In this document: positions 8,994 to 17,890 of the stretch, piece after piece
Layout: each line of letters starts with the position of its first letter
Position numbering within the stretch: position 1 is the first letter of the stretch
Source: Natrialba swarupiae
Lineage (GTDB): Archaea; Halobacteriota; Halobacteria; Halobacteriales; Natrialbaceae
Length of the DNA: 64,000 nt
Assembly: GCF_008245225.1 (NCBI RefSeq)
Contig: NZ_VTAW01000010.1
Location: forward strand, 1-64,000
Direction: 5' to 3'
Translations under genes and position numbers: made by a program
The notes under the pieces: model-generated
What the model saw: the letters and a program-made list of their open reading frames with translations, nothing else
Told to the model about the DNA's origin: nothing
The model's database searches: none

Positions 8994-9695
8994 ATGAACC
9001 GTAGTCTCGGCGTGACGGAACTGATTCGACGCCTCCTGCCGGAGTGGACCGTTCCACTTTTCGAACTCACCGCGGTACTCGGCGACGAACTGCTTGTCGT
9101 CGCCGTCTTGCTCGGCATCGGCGTCGTGGACGTCGGTCGGTCGATCCGGAGCGACGACGATCGGTTGCTCTCTGCCGACGTCGCGACACTGCTCGGTATC
9201 GTCCTCGGCGGACTCGCGCTTACGCTCGCGCTGAAGACGGCGCTCGACTTCTCGAGACCGCCGGCATCGATGCAAGCGGTTCCGCGCGACAGTGCCGGGT
9301 TTCCGAGCGGACACACGATGGCGGCGACGATACTCTGGGGTGCACTCGCCGCGTGGATCGACCGCGGAACGCCTCGGGTTCGGCTGCTCGCCGCCGCGAT
9401 CGTCGTCTCGCTCGTCGGCGTCTCTCGGCTCGCACTCGGCGTCCACTACCTCGTCGACGTACTCGCGTCGGTCGGGGTGGGTGCTGGATACCTACTCGTC
9501 GCGACGCGGATCGCAGACGGCGAGCCGACGCGGGCGTTCGCCGGGGCTACGGTGCTCGGGGGGGCGGCGCTTTTGATCACGGCGGGGAGCACCGACGGCT
9601 GGCTAGCGTTCGTCGGTTGCGTCGGCGCCGCGGCGGGGTGGTGGACCATCAGCCGCCCGTCCGTCCGGAATCGGCTGCTCGCCGTCACGCGGTGA
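8994..9695 (+). CDS. PAP2-family membrane phosphatase
   Basis: Membrane phosphatase of the phosphatidic acid phosphatase 2 family; likely acts on lipid phosphates or polyprenyl diphosphates. All three family motifs are present in the 233-residue protein: KTALDFSRP (about residues 81-90), PSGH (103-106) and SRLALGVHYLVD (about 144-155), which supply the phosphate-binding Arg/Lys and catalytic His residues. Six membrane helices are evident. It is convergent with the YqgF-like gene. A role in recycling the isoprenoid carrier for glycosylation is possible but only inference from family knowledge. Confidence 0.88.
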   Translation: MNRSLGVTELIRRLLPEWTVPLFELTAVLGDELLVVAVLLGIGVVDVGRSIRSDDDRLLSADVATLLGIVLGGLALTLALKTALDFSRPPASMQAVPRDSAGFPSGHTMAATILWGALAAWIDRGTPRVRLLAAAIVVSLVGVSRLALGVHYLVDVLASVGVGAGYLLVATRIADGEPTRAFAGATVLGGAALLITAGSTDGWLAFVGCVGAAAGWWTISRPSVRNRLLAVTR

Positions 9696-9711
9696 CCGCC
9701 TCGAGACCGTC

Positions 9712-10599
9712 TCACTCCTCGTCCCCGCGGTGTTCGGCGAGCGCCTCGTCGATCGTCAACTCGCCGGCAGCGACGCGACGCGCCAACATCTCGTCGATCG
9801 CGCGGTTTCGGTCGCTTCGCTCCCGCGAGCGGTCCTTGATGAGCTGAAGTTCGCCTTTCGTCGGCTCGATCTCTCGCGAGTCGACGACCTCACCCTCGAG
9901 ACGGGCGATGTTGACGGCGGCGAGAACGTCTTCCATCCCCCGTGCGCCGGTGCCGAGGTAGGGCGTCGTCCCGGTTTCGTCGACGAGTTCGACCCGGACG
10001 TCCTCGAGGTCGTTGACGAGCCTCGCACCGTGGAGGCGCGAGCCGTCGCCGATCCGGACGACGGGGGTGGCGGCGTCGCGTACCTCGCGCTCGATGACGT
10101 CGACGGCGTCCGCAAGCGGGACCTGGAACGCCGCGACGACGACACCGCCGTTGAGGACGGCGATACCCGGTTTTCGTCCTGGATCGACGCCGATGACCGT
10201 TCGGCCGTCCTCGCCACGGATCGTGGTCAACGCTTGGTCGACGGCGCGACGCGGATCGTCGGGATCGGCGACGATCGTCGCCACGCCGTCGAACGTCGCA
10301 GCGTTGTCGGCATCGGTGACGACGACGGCCGTTCGGTCGGGAACCGTCTCGTCGGGTTCGACAGTCGTGAACGTGACACTGCGGTCGCGTAGCTCGGTAA
10401 CGACGCCGTGGTACACCTCGAAGTCCGACGTGGCGACGACGATCACGTTCGACCGTTCGGCTCCGGGGAGAATAAACGTGTCCGACCGCGAGGAGTGCTC
10501 AGCGTCTCGGATCGGCGGATGGCTCGATTCCCCGCCCGCGTCGCTTCTCGAGTCGGTCTCTGGCCCGGTTCCGGGGGGTTTTTGCGAGGACGGTACCAA
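9712..10599 (-). CDS. YqgF/RuvC-like RNase H-fold protein
   Basis: 295-residue protein. After a poorly ordered N-terminus (1-45) and a small alpha/beta domain, residues from about 134 hold an RNase H-fold: VIGVDPGRKPGIAVL with a first acidic residue, VELVDETGTTPYL matching the DE(R)xTT element of YqgF/RuvX, and MEDVLAAVNIAR supplying a last Asp. This suggests a nuclease or a resolvase-like role. It is divergent from radB with only 8 bp between the two annotated starts, so its true start may lie downstream (an internal GTG) or promoters overlap. The C-terminal 60 residues are charged and helical. Confidence 0.75.
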   Translation of the reverse strand: MVPSSQKPPGTGPETDSRSDAGGESSHPPIRDAEHSSRSDTFILPGAERSNVIVVATSDFEVYHGVVTELRDRSVTFTTVEPDETVPDRTAVVVTDADNAATFDGVATIVADPDDPRRAVDQALTTIRGEDGRTVIGVDPGRKPGIAVLNGGVVVAAFQVPLADAVDVIEREVRDAATPVVRIGDGSRLHGARLVNDLEDVRVELVDETGTTPYLGTGARGMEDVLAAVNIARLEGEVVDSREIEPTKGELQLIKDRSRERSDRNRAIDEMLARRVAAGELTIDEALAEHRGDEE

Positions 10600-10607
10600 C
10601 TCAACCC

Positions 10608-11387
10608 GTGAACGACGAGCCGATTTCGACCGGCTGTGGTCCGGTCGACGAGCTACTCGGCGGGGGGTTCGAGCGGGGAACCGTCACGCAGGTGTACGGA
10701 CCGCCGGCCGCCGGGAAGACGAACCTGGCGCTGTCGGCTGCGGTCGAGGCGGCCATCGACGGCGGCACCGCCGTCTACATCGACACCGAAGGGCTTTCGG
10801 TCGACCGCTTCGAGCAACTGCTCTCGGCTCGGGTCGACGACGCCGATCGACCGACCGCCGACGCCGCGAGCGACGACGCGAGCGGGCGCCCCGATCCCGA
10901 CGGGGCCGACCCGACAGTCGAGGCCGTCGCCTCGCGGATCGTCGTCGAGGACGCACTGGATTTCGAAGAGCAGGCCGAAGCCGTCCGCGACGTCGAGGAT
11001 TTCGCGGATCGTGCCGACCTCGTCGTCCTCGACAGCGCGACGGGCTTTTACCGACTCGAGCGAACCGGCGACGGTGACGAGGGGGAGTCGCTCAGACGTG
11101 TCGCCCGACAGGTGACCCACCTCCTCTCGCTCGCTCGCAAACACGATCTGGCGATCGTCCTCACGAACCAGGTGTTCGCCGATCCCGACTCGGATCGGAC
11201 GCGAGCGCTCGGCGGGAACACCTTAGAGCACTGGACCGGCGTCATCCTTCGTCTCGAGCGCTTCCGCGGCGGCAACCGACGGGCGACCCTCGAGAAACAC
11301 CGGTCGAAGCCGGTCGGCGAGTCGGCTCAGTTCCGGATCACGAACGCGGGACTCGAGGGCGGTGACGAGACGACACACCGCCGATAG
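10608..11387 (+). CDS. radB: DNA repair and recombination protein RadB
   Basis: RecA/Rad51-family paralogue that assists RadA in archaeal recombination. The 259-residue protein begins with GTG. It has STGCGPVDELLGGGFERG, the Walker A motif GPPAAGKT (residues 31-38) and the Walker B strand ADLVVLDSA. It lacks the N-terminal helix-hairpin-helix domain of RadA, as expected for RadB. A 40-residue acidic insertion after SARVDD is longer than in most homologues. Upstream it faces the YqgF-like gene; a T-rich patch (GGTTTTTGCG) near 10577 is the probable promoter. Confidence 0.93.
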   Translation: MNDEPISTGCGPVDELLGGGFERGTVTQVYGPPAAGKTNLALSAAVEAAIDGGTAVYIDTEGLSVDRFEQLLSARVDDADRPTADAASDDASGRPDPDGADPTVEAVASRIVVEDALDFEEQAEAVRDVEDFADRADLVVLDSATGFYRLERTGDGDEGESLRRVARQVTHLLSLARKHDLAIVLTNQVFADPDSDRTRALGGNTLEHWTGVILRLERFRGGNRRATLEKHRSKPVGESAQFRITNAGLEGGDETTHRR

Positions 11388-11549
11388 GGAAGTGGAAGTC
11401 CTCGCGAGCGTACCGGAGTGTCACCCGCCAAAGCAATCCGGTCGTCGAATGTATCCCGGCCCGAGCACCGGGGGCCGCCGTTCGGTCGTCCCCACGGACG
11501 GTAATTCTGGGATGGTTTTATTCCGCTCGTCGCCAACCGATACGACGAG

Positions 11550-11972
11550 ATGGCGCGAACGATTCTCGTCCCACACGATGGCTCGCCACACGCCCAGGAT
11601 GCTCTCGAGTACGTCCTCGAGACATTCCCGCGGGCTGAGATCGTCCTGTTTCACGCGATCGATCCGTTTGACCTCACCGACCAACCCGAGCGCTCGCCGT
11701 TGACCGAACGGTGGCTCGACGATCGACGGGAAGACACGGCGGAGCTGTTCGACGAGGCACTCGCCGACCTCGAGATGGGTGACGCGACGGTCGACACGGA
11801 GACTGCGGTCGGATCGCCCGGCCAGACGATCGTCGCGGCCGTCGATGACGTCGGTGCCGATCAGATCGTCGTCGGTACTCGCGGCCGCGGGAACGTCGCC
11901 AAGGCGCGGGTGGGGAGTACGGCGGAACTCGTCGTCAGGCGTGCGGACGTCCCGGTGACGGTCGTCCGGTAG
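11550..11972 (+). CDS. universal stress protein, single UspA domain
   Basis: 140-residue UspA-fold protein that probably binds ATP. It opens with ILVPHDGSPHAQDALEY and closes with the phosphate-binding pattern GTRGRGNVAKARVGSTAE, matching G-2x-G-9x-G(S/T). A TTTTATT element near 11515 sits about 35 nt upstream of the start. First of four Usp genes within 6 kb. Confidence 0.92.
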   Translation: MARTILVPHDGSPHAQDALEYVLETFPRAEIVLFHAIDPFDLTDQPERSPLTERWLDDRREDTAELFDEALADLEMGDATVDTETAVGSPGQTIVAAVDDVGADQIVVGTRGRGNVAKARVGSTAELVVRRADVPVTVVR

Positions 11973-12010
11973 CAGTTTCGGCCCTCGTCAACCGCGTCGA
12001 AACAGTGTCG

Positions 12011-12466
12011 TCACTCGTCGGGACCCCGGACCACGGTGACCGGAACCGGTGCGCGACGGACGACCAGTTCCGCGACGCTACCCAGGAGGAGTCGGGCCGG
12101 TCCAGTCCGGCCGTGACTTCCCATCACGACGTGGTCGACGTCGTTCTCCTCGACGTAGTCGATGATCTCCCGTGCAGGATCGCCGGACCTGTGGTCGGTC
12201 TCGAGTTCGGCGTCGTAGTCGTCCGCGATTTCCCGGGCCCGGTCGAAGACCCGTTGTTCCTCCGTGTCCGCGCGCTCGTACCACGCGTCGGAGCCGTGTG
12301 GTGGCTCCGTCCGCACGTCCACGTCGGTCGCAACGCTGTATCCCGGGTCCCACGGGTCGACGACGTGAAGCGCGACGACGCGGGCGTCGTCGGTCTCGAA
12401 GGCGTGTTCTAAGGCGCGCCAGGACATCGGCGAACCGTCGATCGGGACCAGTAGCGTTCTGGACAT
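12011..12466 (-). CDS. universal stress protein, single UspA domain
   Basis: 151-residue UspA protein (MSRTLLVPIDGSPMSWRALEH) with the nucleotide-binding end GSHGRTGPARLLLGSVAE. It is convergent with the preceding Usp gene, from which it differs clearly in sequence, so the pair is not a recent duplicate. An AAAATAGTATCC patch near 12495 on this strand is a fitting TATA box about 30 nt from the start. Confidence 0.92.
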   Translation of the reverse strand: MSRTLLVPIDGSPMSWRALEHAFETDDARVVALHVVDPWDPGYSVATDVDVRTEPPHGSDAWYERADTEEQRVFDRAREIADDYDAELETDHRSGDPAREIIDYVEENDVDHVVMGSHGRTGPARLLLGSVAELVVRRAPVPVTVVRGPDE

Positions 12467-12745
12467 CGACTGTCTTTACCGTCCACCGGACCAAAATAGT
12501 ATCCGTCACCCGCCTGGTGAAATGAAAGACCAGTGATACGTCTCCGACGCGTGTCTTCCGTCCAGTTCGGAACGCAGCGCTCGAACGAATGCAGCGAATC
12601 GCCACCCCGAGATTTATACCGTTCTTCGAGGTAGCCCTCCTACATCGGATCCTCCCACGGAGTGGCCCCGCTGCGACCGGTCGGTGTGACACGGATGGTG
12701 TGTGGGATCTGATCCAGTCGAATACTGACACGGTACACGATCGAT

Positions 12746-13135
12746 ATGAACTACAAGGAATTCGTCGGTCAGGTTCAGCACAGACTCGAGTACGCGCAGT
12801 TCGGGCAGGCGGTCCGGGCAACCCGGGCCGTCCTGACGACGCTCGGTGAACGGTTACAGGAGGGAGAGGCGACGGATCTCGCCAGTCCGCTTCCGATGGA
12901 GATCGACCGCTACCTGACGGAAGCCGACCACGGCCAGCGTTTCGACTACCAGGAGTTCCTCGAGCGCGTCGCCGAACGCGAGGGCGTCGATCGGGCGGAT
13001 GCGAACTACCACGCACAGCAGCTACTCGCCGTCGTCGCGGACGTCGTCCCGCCCGGAAACATCGAGAAAGCACACAACCAGTTGCCCGAGGAGTTCGACG
13101 GGCTCTTCGAACTGATCGAATCGCCGGAGGAGTGA
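12746..13135 (+). CDS. DUF2267 domain protein
   Basis: 129-residue, mostly helical protein (MNYKEFVGQVQHRLEYAQFG) covering one DUF2267 domain. In this family the repeat is built of two halves, and both are seen (residues 1-60 and 60-125). Function unknown; it often stands beside stress genes, as here between two Usp genes. A TTTATACC element near 12612 is rather far upstream, so a leader of about 100 nt or another promoter is needed. Confidence 0.85.
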   Translation: MNYKEFVGQVQHRLEYAQFGQAVRATRAVLTTLGERLQEGEATDLASPLPMEIDRYLTEADHGQRFDYQEFLERVAEREGVDRADANYHAQQLLAVVADVVPPGNIEKAHNQLPEEFDGLFELIESPEE

Positions 13136-13189
13136 CCGCGATCCGCCCGTCGGCGACGACGGCAGCGGTACGAACTGATGGCAGCCGCG

Positions 13190-14071
13190 TCAGTCCGACG
13201 CGGGCGCGCCTCGAACGAGCGTAACCGTCCGCGGAGACCGGCGTGCGACGCGTTCGGCGACTGATCCCGTGATCAGTCGGGCCGGAAGCGACCGGCCGTG
13301 ACTCCCCATGACGATCTGATCGGAGCCGTTCGACGCACGGTCGACGATCGCCCTCGCGGGCGAGTCGTTCCCGGTCGCCGTCTCGAGTGTCACCCCACGG
13401 TCGTCGGCGACGGCCCGTGCGGACTCGAAAATCCGTTCGGCTCGGCGTTCGCGATCGTCGAGAAGTGCTTCGAGGTACGTTCCCTCGACGTCCTCTCGTG
13501 GCCGATCGAACGGAAGCGAGAGCGCGTGAAACGCCGTAAACGAAGCCGTCGGGTACGCCTCGATCGCGAACTCGAGGGCCGCCGTCGCCTGTTCGGAGCC
13601 GTCGAGCGCCACCAGGATCTCTCCCGGAAGCTCCCGTTCGTCGAGTTCGGTCGTCGTCTCGGGAACGATCGTCGTCGAGACCGGCGACCGACGGACGACG
13701 GCCTCGCTTACGCGACCGAGAAACGGACGCGTGATCGGTGACTGTCCGTGACTGCCCACCACGACGTGGTCGACGTCCGTCGCCGCCACCTCGAGTATCT
13801 CCGTGTGTGGTGTCCCGGTCCGAAGCGACGTTCGGAGGTCGACGTCTCGGTCCGTCGCCCGATCGGTCGCACGATCGAGCACTCGTTCGCCGTGTGCCTC
13901 CGTTCGCTCGAGGGACGTATCGGTCGAACCGGCGGTCGCCTCGTCGTCGCGGGTCGGGTCGACGACGTACAGTGCGGTTATCGTCGCGTCGGGTAACGAT
14001 CGAAAGCAGTACTCTAGTCCTGCGAACGCGTGGTCAGATCCGTCGATCGGAACGAGGACGTGTCCTGGCAT
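13190..14071 (-). CDS. universal stress protein with two UspA domains
   Basis: 293-residue protein of two tandem UspA domains. The first starts MPGHVLVPIDGSDHAFAGL and ends with GSHGQSPITRPFLGRVSE; the second starts ILVALDGSEQATAAL and ends GSHGRSLPARLITGSVAE. Both keep the ATP-binding glycine pattern. The start at 14071 is preferred over longer in-frame forms because upstream residues are Thr/Ser/Arg-rich, and because a GGCTTTATACC TATA element lies at about 14120-14130 on this strand. It follows the TIM-barrel gene with 88 bp between. Confidence 0.9.
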   Translation of the reverse strand: MPGHVLVPIDGSDHAFAGLEYCFRSLPDATITALYVVDPTRDDEATAGSTDTSLERTEAHGERVLDRATDRATDRDVDLRTSLRTGTPHTEILEVAATDVDHVVVGSHGQSPITRPFLGRVSEAVVRRSPVSTTIVPETTTELDERELPGEILVALDGSEQATAALEFAIEAYPTASFTAFHALSLPFDRPREDVEGTYLEALLDDRERRAERIFESARAVADDRGVTLETATGNDSPARAIVDRASNGSDQIVMGSHGRSLPARLITGSVAERVARRSPRTVTLVRGAPASD

Positions 14072-14159
14072 GGAGATCACCTGGCGAGCCTCGACTCGCA
14101 CGCGAACGGTTACGACGACGTGTGGTATAAAGCCGAAGTACCGTCTCCGCAGATCGCGA

Positions 14160-14921
14160 TTAGTCGTCCGCCGGGGACGTCTCCAGGGCCGCCGTCGCCC
14201 GCCGAGCCGTATCGTCGAGCAGGTCGAGATCGTCCGTGAACACCTCGAGGGCGACGGTGCCGTCGAACCCGGCGAGATGGTCCGTGACGACGCCGTAGTC
14301 GATCTCACCGGCACCGATCGGGATGTGCGTATCCCCTCGACTTCGAGCGTCGTGGACGTGCAGGTGCGAGACGAGATCGCCGTACCGAGAACAGAACCGA
14401 TCGACGCCGTCGTCGCCGTCTTCCATGTAGGCGTGGCCGACGTCGAAACAGACCGACGTACCGGTTTCACGGGCCAGATCCCCGAGAACCGTCAGCTGGA
14501 GGCCACGCGCCTGGTGACCGACGTTCTCGACGACGAGTTCGACGCCGGCGTCCGCCGCGGCATCGTCGATAGCGGCCAGTTGCTCCGCGAACATCGGTCG
14601 GAGATCCGTATCGTGTGGGTTACGAGCCGTCCCGTGAAGCACGGCCTTTTGCGCGCCGGCGGAGCCCGCCCACTCGAGCAACCGCGTCTGGTAGTCGCGG
14701 ATGGCGTCGTTGATCTCGGGAACTGGCGTTACGACGTCTTGCTTGAACGGGAGATGAACGCACAGATCGGCGTCCGCGGCCGCGAGGGTCGACTCGAGCC
14801 GCTCGGTATCGACGTCCGTCGGGTCGGTTCCTTCGCCGATGGAAAACTCCGCGAAATCGTAGCCGTCGATCGTACGCTCGAGGCGATCGAGCGAGTCGCC
14901 GACGGTGAGACCAACGTCCAT
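14160..14921 (-). CDS. xylose isomerase-like TIM-barrel protein (sugar phosphate isomerase/epimerase family)
   Basis: 253-residue protein with the AP endonuclease 2/xylose isomerase-like fold. Visible strands and metal-site residues include LCVHLPFKQD, KAVLHGTAR, ELVVENVGHQARG, VCFDVGHAYME and SHLHVHDARSRGDTHIPIGAGEIDY: the repeated Glu, His and Asp residues bind the divalent metal. Substrate unknown. Start at 14921 (MDVGLTVG) is chosen because the upstream in-frame stretch overlaps the divergent FMN-protein promoter and is Arg-rich. Confidence 0.85.
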   Translation of the reverse strand: MDVGLTVGDSLDRLERTIDGYDFAEFSIGEGTDPTDVDTERLESTLAAADADLCVHLPFKQDVVTPVPEINDAIRDYQTRLLEWAGSAGAQKAVLHGTARNPHDTDLRPMFAEQLAAIDDAAADAGVELVVENVGHQARGLQLTVLGDLARETGTSVCFDVGHAYMEDGDDGVDRFCSRYGDLVSHLHVHDARSRGDTHIPIGAGEIDYGVVTDHLAGFDGTVALEVFTDDLDLLDDTARRATAALETSPADD

Positions 14922-15057
14922 ACGGATCGAGTGGCGGCCACACCTATAGATTCCGGGGATCGCGTTCGGAGTCGTCCCCGACCGACTCCGTAGAGCGATC
15001 GACCGCGACAGACGGCGGGTACCGGGTTTTTTAGCCTCGACGTGGTACGCCCTCGCG

Positions 15058-15498
15058 ATGACGGGACTCCGCTGGGTAACCCTCACCGGTGACGAACGCG
15101 ACGCGTTCCTGGCACCCGGTGGCACGGGCGTGCTCTCGTTCGCGACCGACGACGGACCGCCGGCGTCGCTTCCAGTGTCGTACGGCTACTCCCGTGGGGG
15201 CGGGACCTTCTACTTTCGGCTCTCGTTTCCACCGGGGAGCAACAAATCCGATGTGATCGAGAACCCGGTTTCGCTGGTGGTATTCGACGAGACGGCGGAT
15301 GGCTGGCGAAGCGTCGTCGCCACCGGGACGCTCGAGGAACTGGCAGATTTCGATCCCGAGTCGGCGACGGTCCAACAGATGTGGGCGGTTCAGATTCCGA
15401 CGGTCGACGTGTTCGACCGACCCCGAGATGAAATCGATTTTCAGGATTTCTGTCTCGAACCGGAGTCCGTGTCGGGTCGAAAGAGCGTGGACGAGTAA
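15058..15498 (+). CDS. pyridoxamine 5'-phosphate oxidase-like FMN-binding protein
   Basis: 146-residue split-barrel protein of the PNPOx-like superfamily. GVLSFATDDGPPASLPVSYGY is the strand pattern that precedes the flavin site, and GSNKSDVIENPVSLVVFDE follows it. Such haloarchaeal proteins are of unknown substrate. A GTTTTTTAGCC patch near 15028 is a good TATA box 28-30 nt upstream of the ATG. Confidence 0.8.
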   Translation: MTGLRWVTLTGDERDAFLAPGGTGVLSFATDDGPPASLPVSYGYSRGGGTFYFRLSFPPGSNKSDVIENPVSLVVFDETADGWRSVVATGTLEELADFDPESATVQQMWAVQIPTVDVFDRPRDEIDFQDFCLEPESVSGRKSVDE

Positions 15499-15611
15499 TA
15501 CCGTCTGGGACGGCTGAGTAAGTACGGTACCCCTTTCGAGAACTATCGAATATCTGGAATTACACCGTTCGTTAAATACCTCCGGCCGAACCCTCGAACA
15601 ACGACTTCACT

Positions 15612-16199
15612 ATGGCAACCAAACGTCGACCTGCGGAACGAACGCTCGAATCGTCACTACTCGGCCGCACAGTCTCGTTTAACTACTCCGAAACGTGGGT
15701 CGCATACTCGATCGTCGGATTGCGACTCGTGATGGCCTGGGTGTTCCTCCAGGCTGGCCTCGAGAAGTTGGCGGACGGCGGATTTGGGGACCCGCTCGCG
15801 TGGTCGTCGGCGGGCTTTCTGAACAACGCGATCGCCGAGGCAAACCCCGTCCACGGGCTGTTCCTCTGGTTCGGGGAGTACGCGTCGATCGTCGACCCGC
15901 TGGTCATCTTCGGACAGATTCTCATCGGTCTGGCGCTGTTGTTCGGCGCGTTCTTCCGATTCGCCGCGCTGATGGGAGCACTCCAGATGCTGTTCTTCTG
16001 GACCGCAGCCTGGCAGGGCGGATTGCTCGAGGGATTCCCGGTCGAAAACGGCTTTTTCATCGACAGTTCGTTCGTCTACATGCTGTTGTTGTTCGGGCTC
16101 GCCGCATGGGGTGCCGGTCGACTGGCCGGCGTCGACGGCATCCTCGAGTCGACTCAGCCCGTCCGGTCGAACCCGTGGATCCGGTACCTGCTCGGGTAG
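15612..16199 (+). CDS. DoxX/DoxD-family membrane protein
   Basis: 195-residue membrane protein with four helices. The first carries LRLVMAWVFLQAGLEKL, the DoxX signature; the second to fourth match the DoxD subfamily related to the small subunit of thiosulfate:quinone oxidoreductase. Likely a quinone-linked redox helper; no TQO partner is near. Upstream TTAAATACC near 15573 is a plausible TATA box. Confidence 0.88.
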   Translation: MATKRRPAERTLESSLLGRTVSFNYSETWVAYSIVGLRLVMAWVFLQAGLEKLADGGFGDPLAWSSAGFLNNAIAEANPVHGLFLWFGEYASIVDPLVIFGQILIGLALLFGAFFRFAALMGALQMLFFWTAAWQGGLLEGFPVENGFFIDSSFVYMLLLFGLAAWGAGRLAGVDGILESTQPVRSNPWIRYLLG

Positions 16200-16232
16200 C
16201 GTACGTCGTCCCGTCCGGTCGACCGATATCGA

Positions 16233-16625
16233 CTACGCCCGTCGGCGCTTTCCGAGCGCACGGGCTGCGAGCACGACGAGCGCGAATCCAAGAACTCGAA
16301 CGCCCGTGACGAATCCCTCGTTCCAGTTGACCTCCTCTGGCCGGTCGTACGCGAGGGACGCGCCGGCATCGAGATACTGCTTCGGCGCTACGGCCGCCAC
16401 CAGTCCGGCGACGCCGGCGACGTTTAGTAGCCAGCCGTACGCTCGACCGCCGGCGAGGGTCGCGAGCACGTAGAGGACACCCTCCGCTCGGACCGCCGGC
16501 GCGAGCCACGGTTTCGCCGAACACTCCTCCGGATTCTCGAGTGCGATCGCCTCGTAACTCTCGATGACGCCGTCCGGAAACAGTGCGACGACGACACCGA
16601 TCAGACCGAACACGATTCGTGACAT
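16233..16625 (-). CDS. small membrane protein, unknown function
   Basis: 130-residue protein with about four hydrophobic segments (SRIVFGLIGVVVALFPDGVI at the N-terminus, then APAVRAEGVLYVLATLAGG and others). Start at 16625 is chosen because an AT-rich TATTATTCG element lies about 28 nt upstream on this strand, giving a leaderless transcript. It is convergent with the DoxX gene. Function not recognised. Confidence 0.7.
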   Translation of the reverse strand: MSRIVFGLIGVVVALFPDGVIESYEAIALENPEECSAKPWLAPAVRAEGVLYVLATLAGGRAYGWLLNVAGVAGLVAAVAPKQYLDAGASLAYDRPEEVNWNEGFVTGVRVLGFALVVLAARALGKRRRA

Positions 16626-16846
16626 AGCCAAAACATTCACACGAACGAATAATAATCGTACCGGCGCGGCGGTCGTATCCGGACCACAGTCGATCACGTC
16701 CGGTGGCTACGGGACGGGTGCCGCCGGCAAACGATGAGGACGCTCACCCAGCGGGAGTTTCGGCGGCAATCGTCGTGTGGCCGCGCCGAAACGAGAGACG
16801 GCCAGGACAGACGGGGCCGAGCCCTCGGCTGGCGACGGTCTTCCGA

Positions 16847-17311
16847 TCACTGACTCACGTCGCCCGTCTCGACTGGCGTCTTTACGACTGTCACCGGCCG
16901 GGCCGACATGTGGGTAACCCGTTCGGCGACGCTGCCGAGCAGCCGGCGATACTCGCCGGATCGATTCTTCGAGCCGAGGACCGTCAGTCCGACGTCGGCG
17001 TCGTCTCCGTACTCGAGGATCTCCTCGTGGGGAACGCCGTGGCGGACGACGGTCTGGGTCTCGACGCCGGCGTCGTCCGCTCGTTCGGCGATCGAATCGA
17101 CGGCGTCACGTCCCGCGTTCTCGAGTGCGCTCTCGAGGCCCTCGAACTCGTGGACGTACTCGTCGCCGGGGTAGGAACTGTACGCCTCGGCGTCGACGAC
17201 GTACAGGACGTGCAGTTCGGCATCGTAGCGCTGTGCCGCGTCGATCGCGTGTTCGATCGCGTCGTCGACACCAGCGCTCATGTCCGTCGGCAGGAGGATC
17301 GTCTCGTACAT
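16847..17311 (-). CDS. universal stress protein, single UspA domain
   Basis: 154-residue UspA protein (MYETILLPTDMSAGVDDAIE) with the end GSKNRSGEYRRLLGSVAE, which keeps the last Gly-Ser of the nucleotide-binding pattern but has Asn-Arg in place of the usual His-Gly. Start at 17311 is chosen over longer frames since the upstream part is Arg/Ser-rich and overlaps the region in front of yjbQ. Fourth Usp gene in this area. Confidence 0.9.
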   Translation of the reverse strand: MYETILLPTDMSAGVDDAIEHAIDAAQRYDAELHVLYVVDAEAYSSYPGDEYVHEFEGLESALENAGRDAVDSIAERADDAGVETQTVVRHGVPHEEILEYGDDADVGLTVLGSKNRSGEYRRLLGSVAERVTHMSARPVTVVKTPVETGDVSQ

Positions 17312-17474
17312 TCCGTTCGGTGATACGGGTTCCCCTACGATAGTTTTGGGGCCACTTCCAGCCGACTCCGAACGGGACAGGTCGTGACCGCCCGCCCGAA
17401 GCGAGCGAATTCCGTCGAACGACGGCCCGGTCGAGACGTAACGATCGTATCGGTGGAGCCCGTCGTGAACGCGT

Positions 17475-17879
17475 ATGAGCGAACCAGAGGACGATCGCCA
17501 CGCACAGTTCTCGATCGCGACTGACAACCGGCTCTCGGTACGCGAGATCACCGACGAGGTCGAACGGACACTCCCTGCGGGCGTATCCGGAACCGCGACC
17601 GTCTTCGTCCAGCACACGACCGCCGGTGTGACGATCAACGAGGCGGAACCGCGCCTGCTCTCGGATTTCGAGGACGCCCTCGAGGACCTCGTTCCGAACA
17701 CCGGCTGGAACCACGACGAACTCGACGGGAACGCCGACTCACACGTCCGCTCGATGCTCGTCGGCCCGAGTGTGACTGTCCCGGTCAGCGACGGATCGCT
17801 CGCGCTCGGTACCTGGCAGTCGGTGCTGTTCGTCGAGTGTGACGGTCCCCGAACCAGAACGGTACAGGTGTACTGGTAG
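17475..17879 (+). CDS. YjbQ-family protein (UPF0047)
   Basis: 134-residue protein of the YjbQ/UPF0047 family, reported in other organisms to have weak thiamine-phosphate synthase activity. Conserved features seen are VFVQHTTAGVTINEAEP, the NTGWNHDE...NADSHVRSML metal-binding His set, and GTWQSVLFVECDGPRTR near the C-terminus. Physiological role in archaea is uncertain. Confidence 0.9.
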   Translation: MSEPEDDRHAQFSIATDNRLSVREITDEVERTLPAGVSGTATVFVQHTTAGVTINEAEPRLLSDFEDALEDLVPNTGWNHDELDGNADSHVRSMLVGPSVTVPVSDGSLALGTWQSVLFVECDGPRTRTVQVYW

Positions 17880-17890
17880 CCGCCGAACCA

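Noticed and set aside
14072-14470. N-terminal extension of the two-domain Usp protein
   Set aside because: The upstream in-frame residues are Thr/Ser/Arg-rich, overlap the neighbouring epimerase gene, and a TATA box fits the start at 14071.
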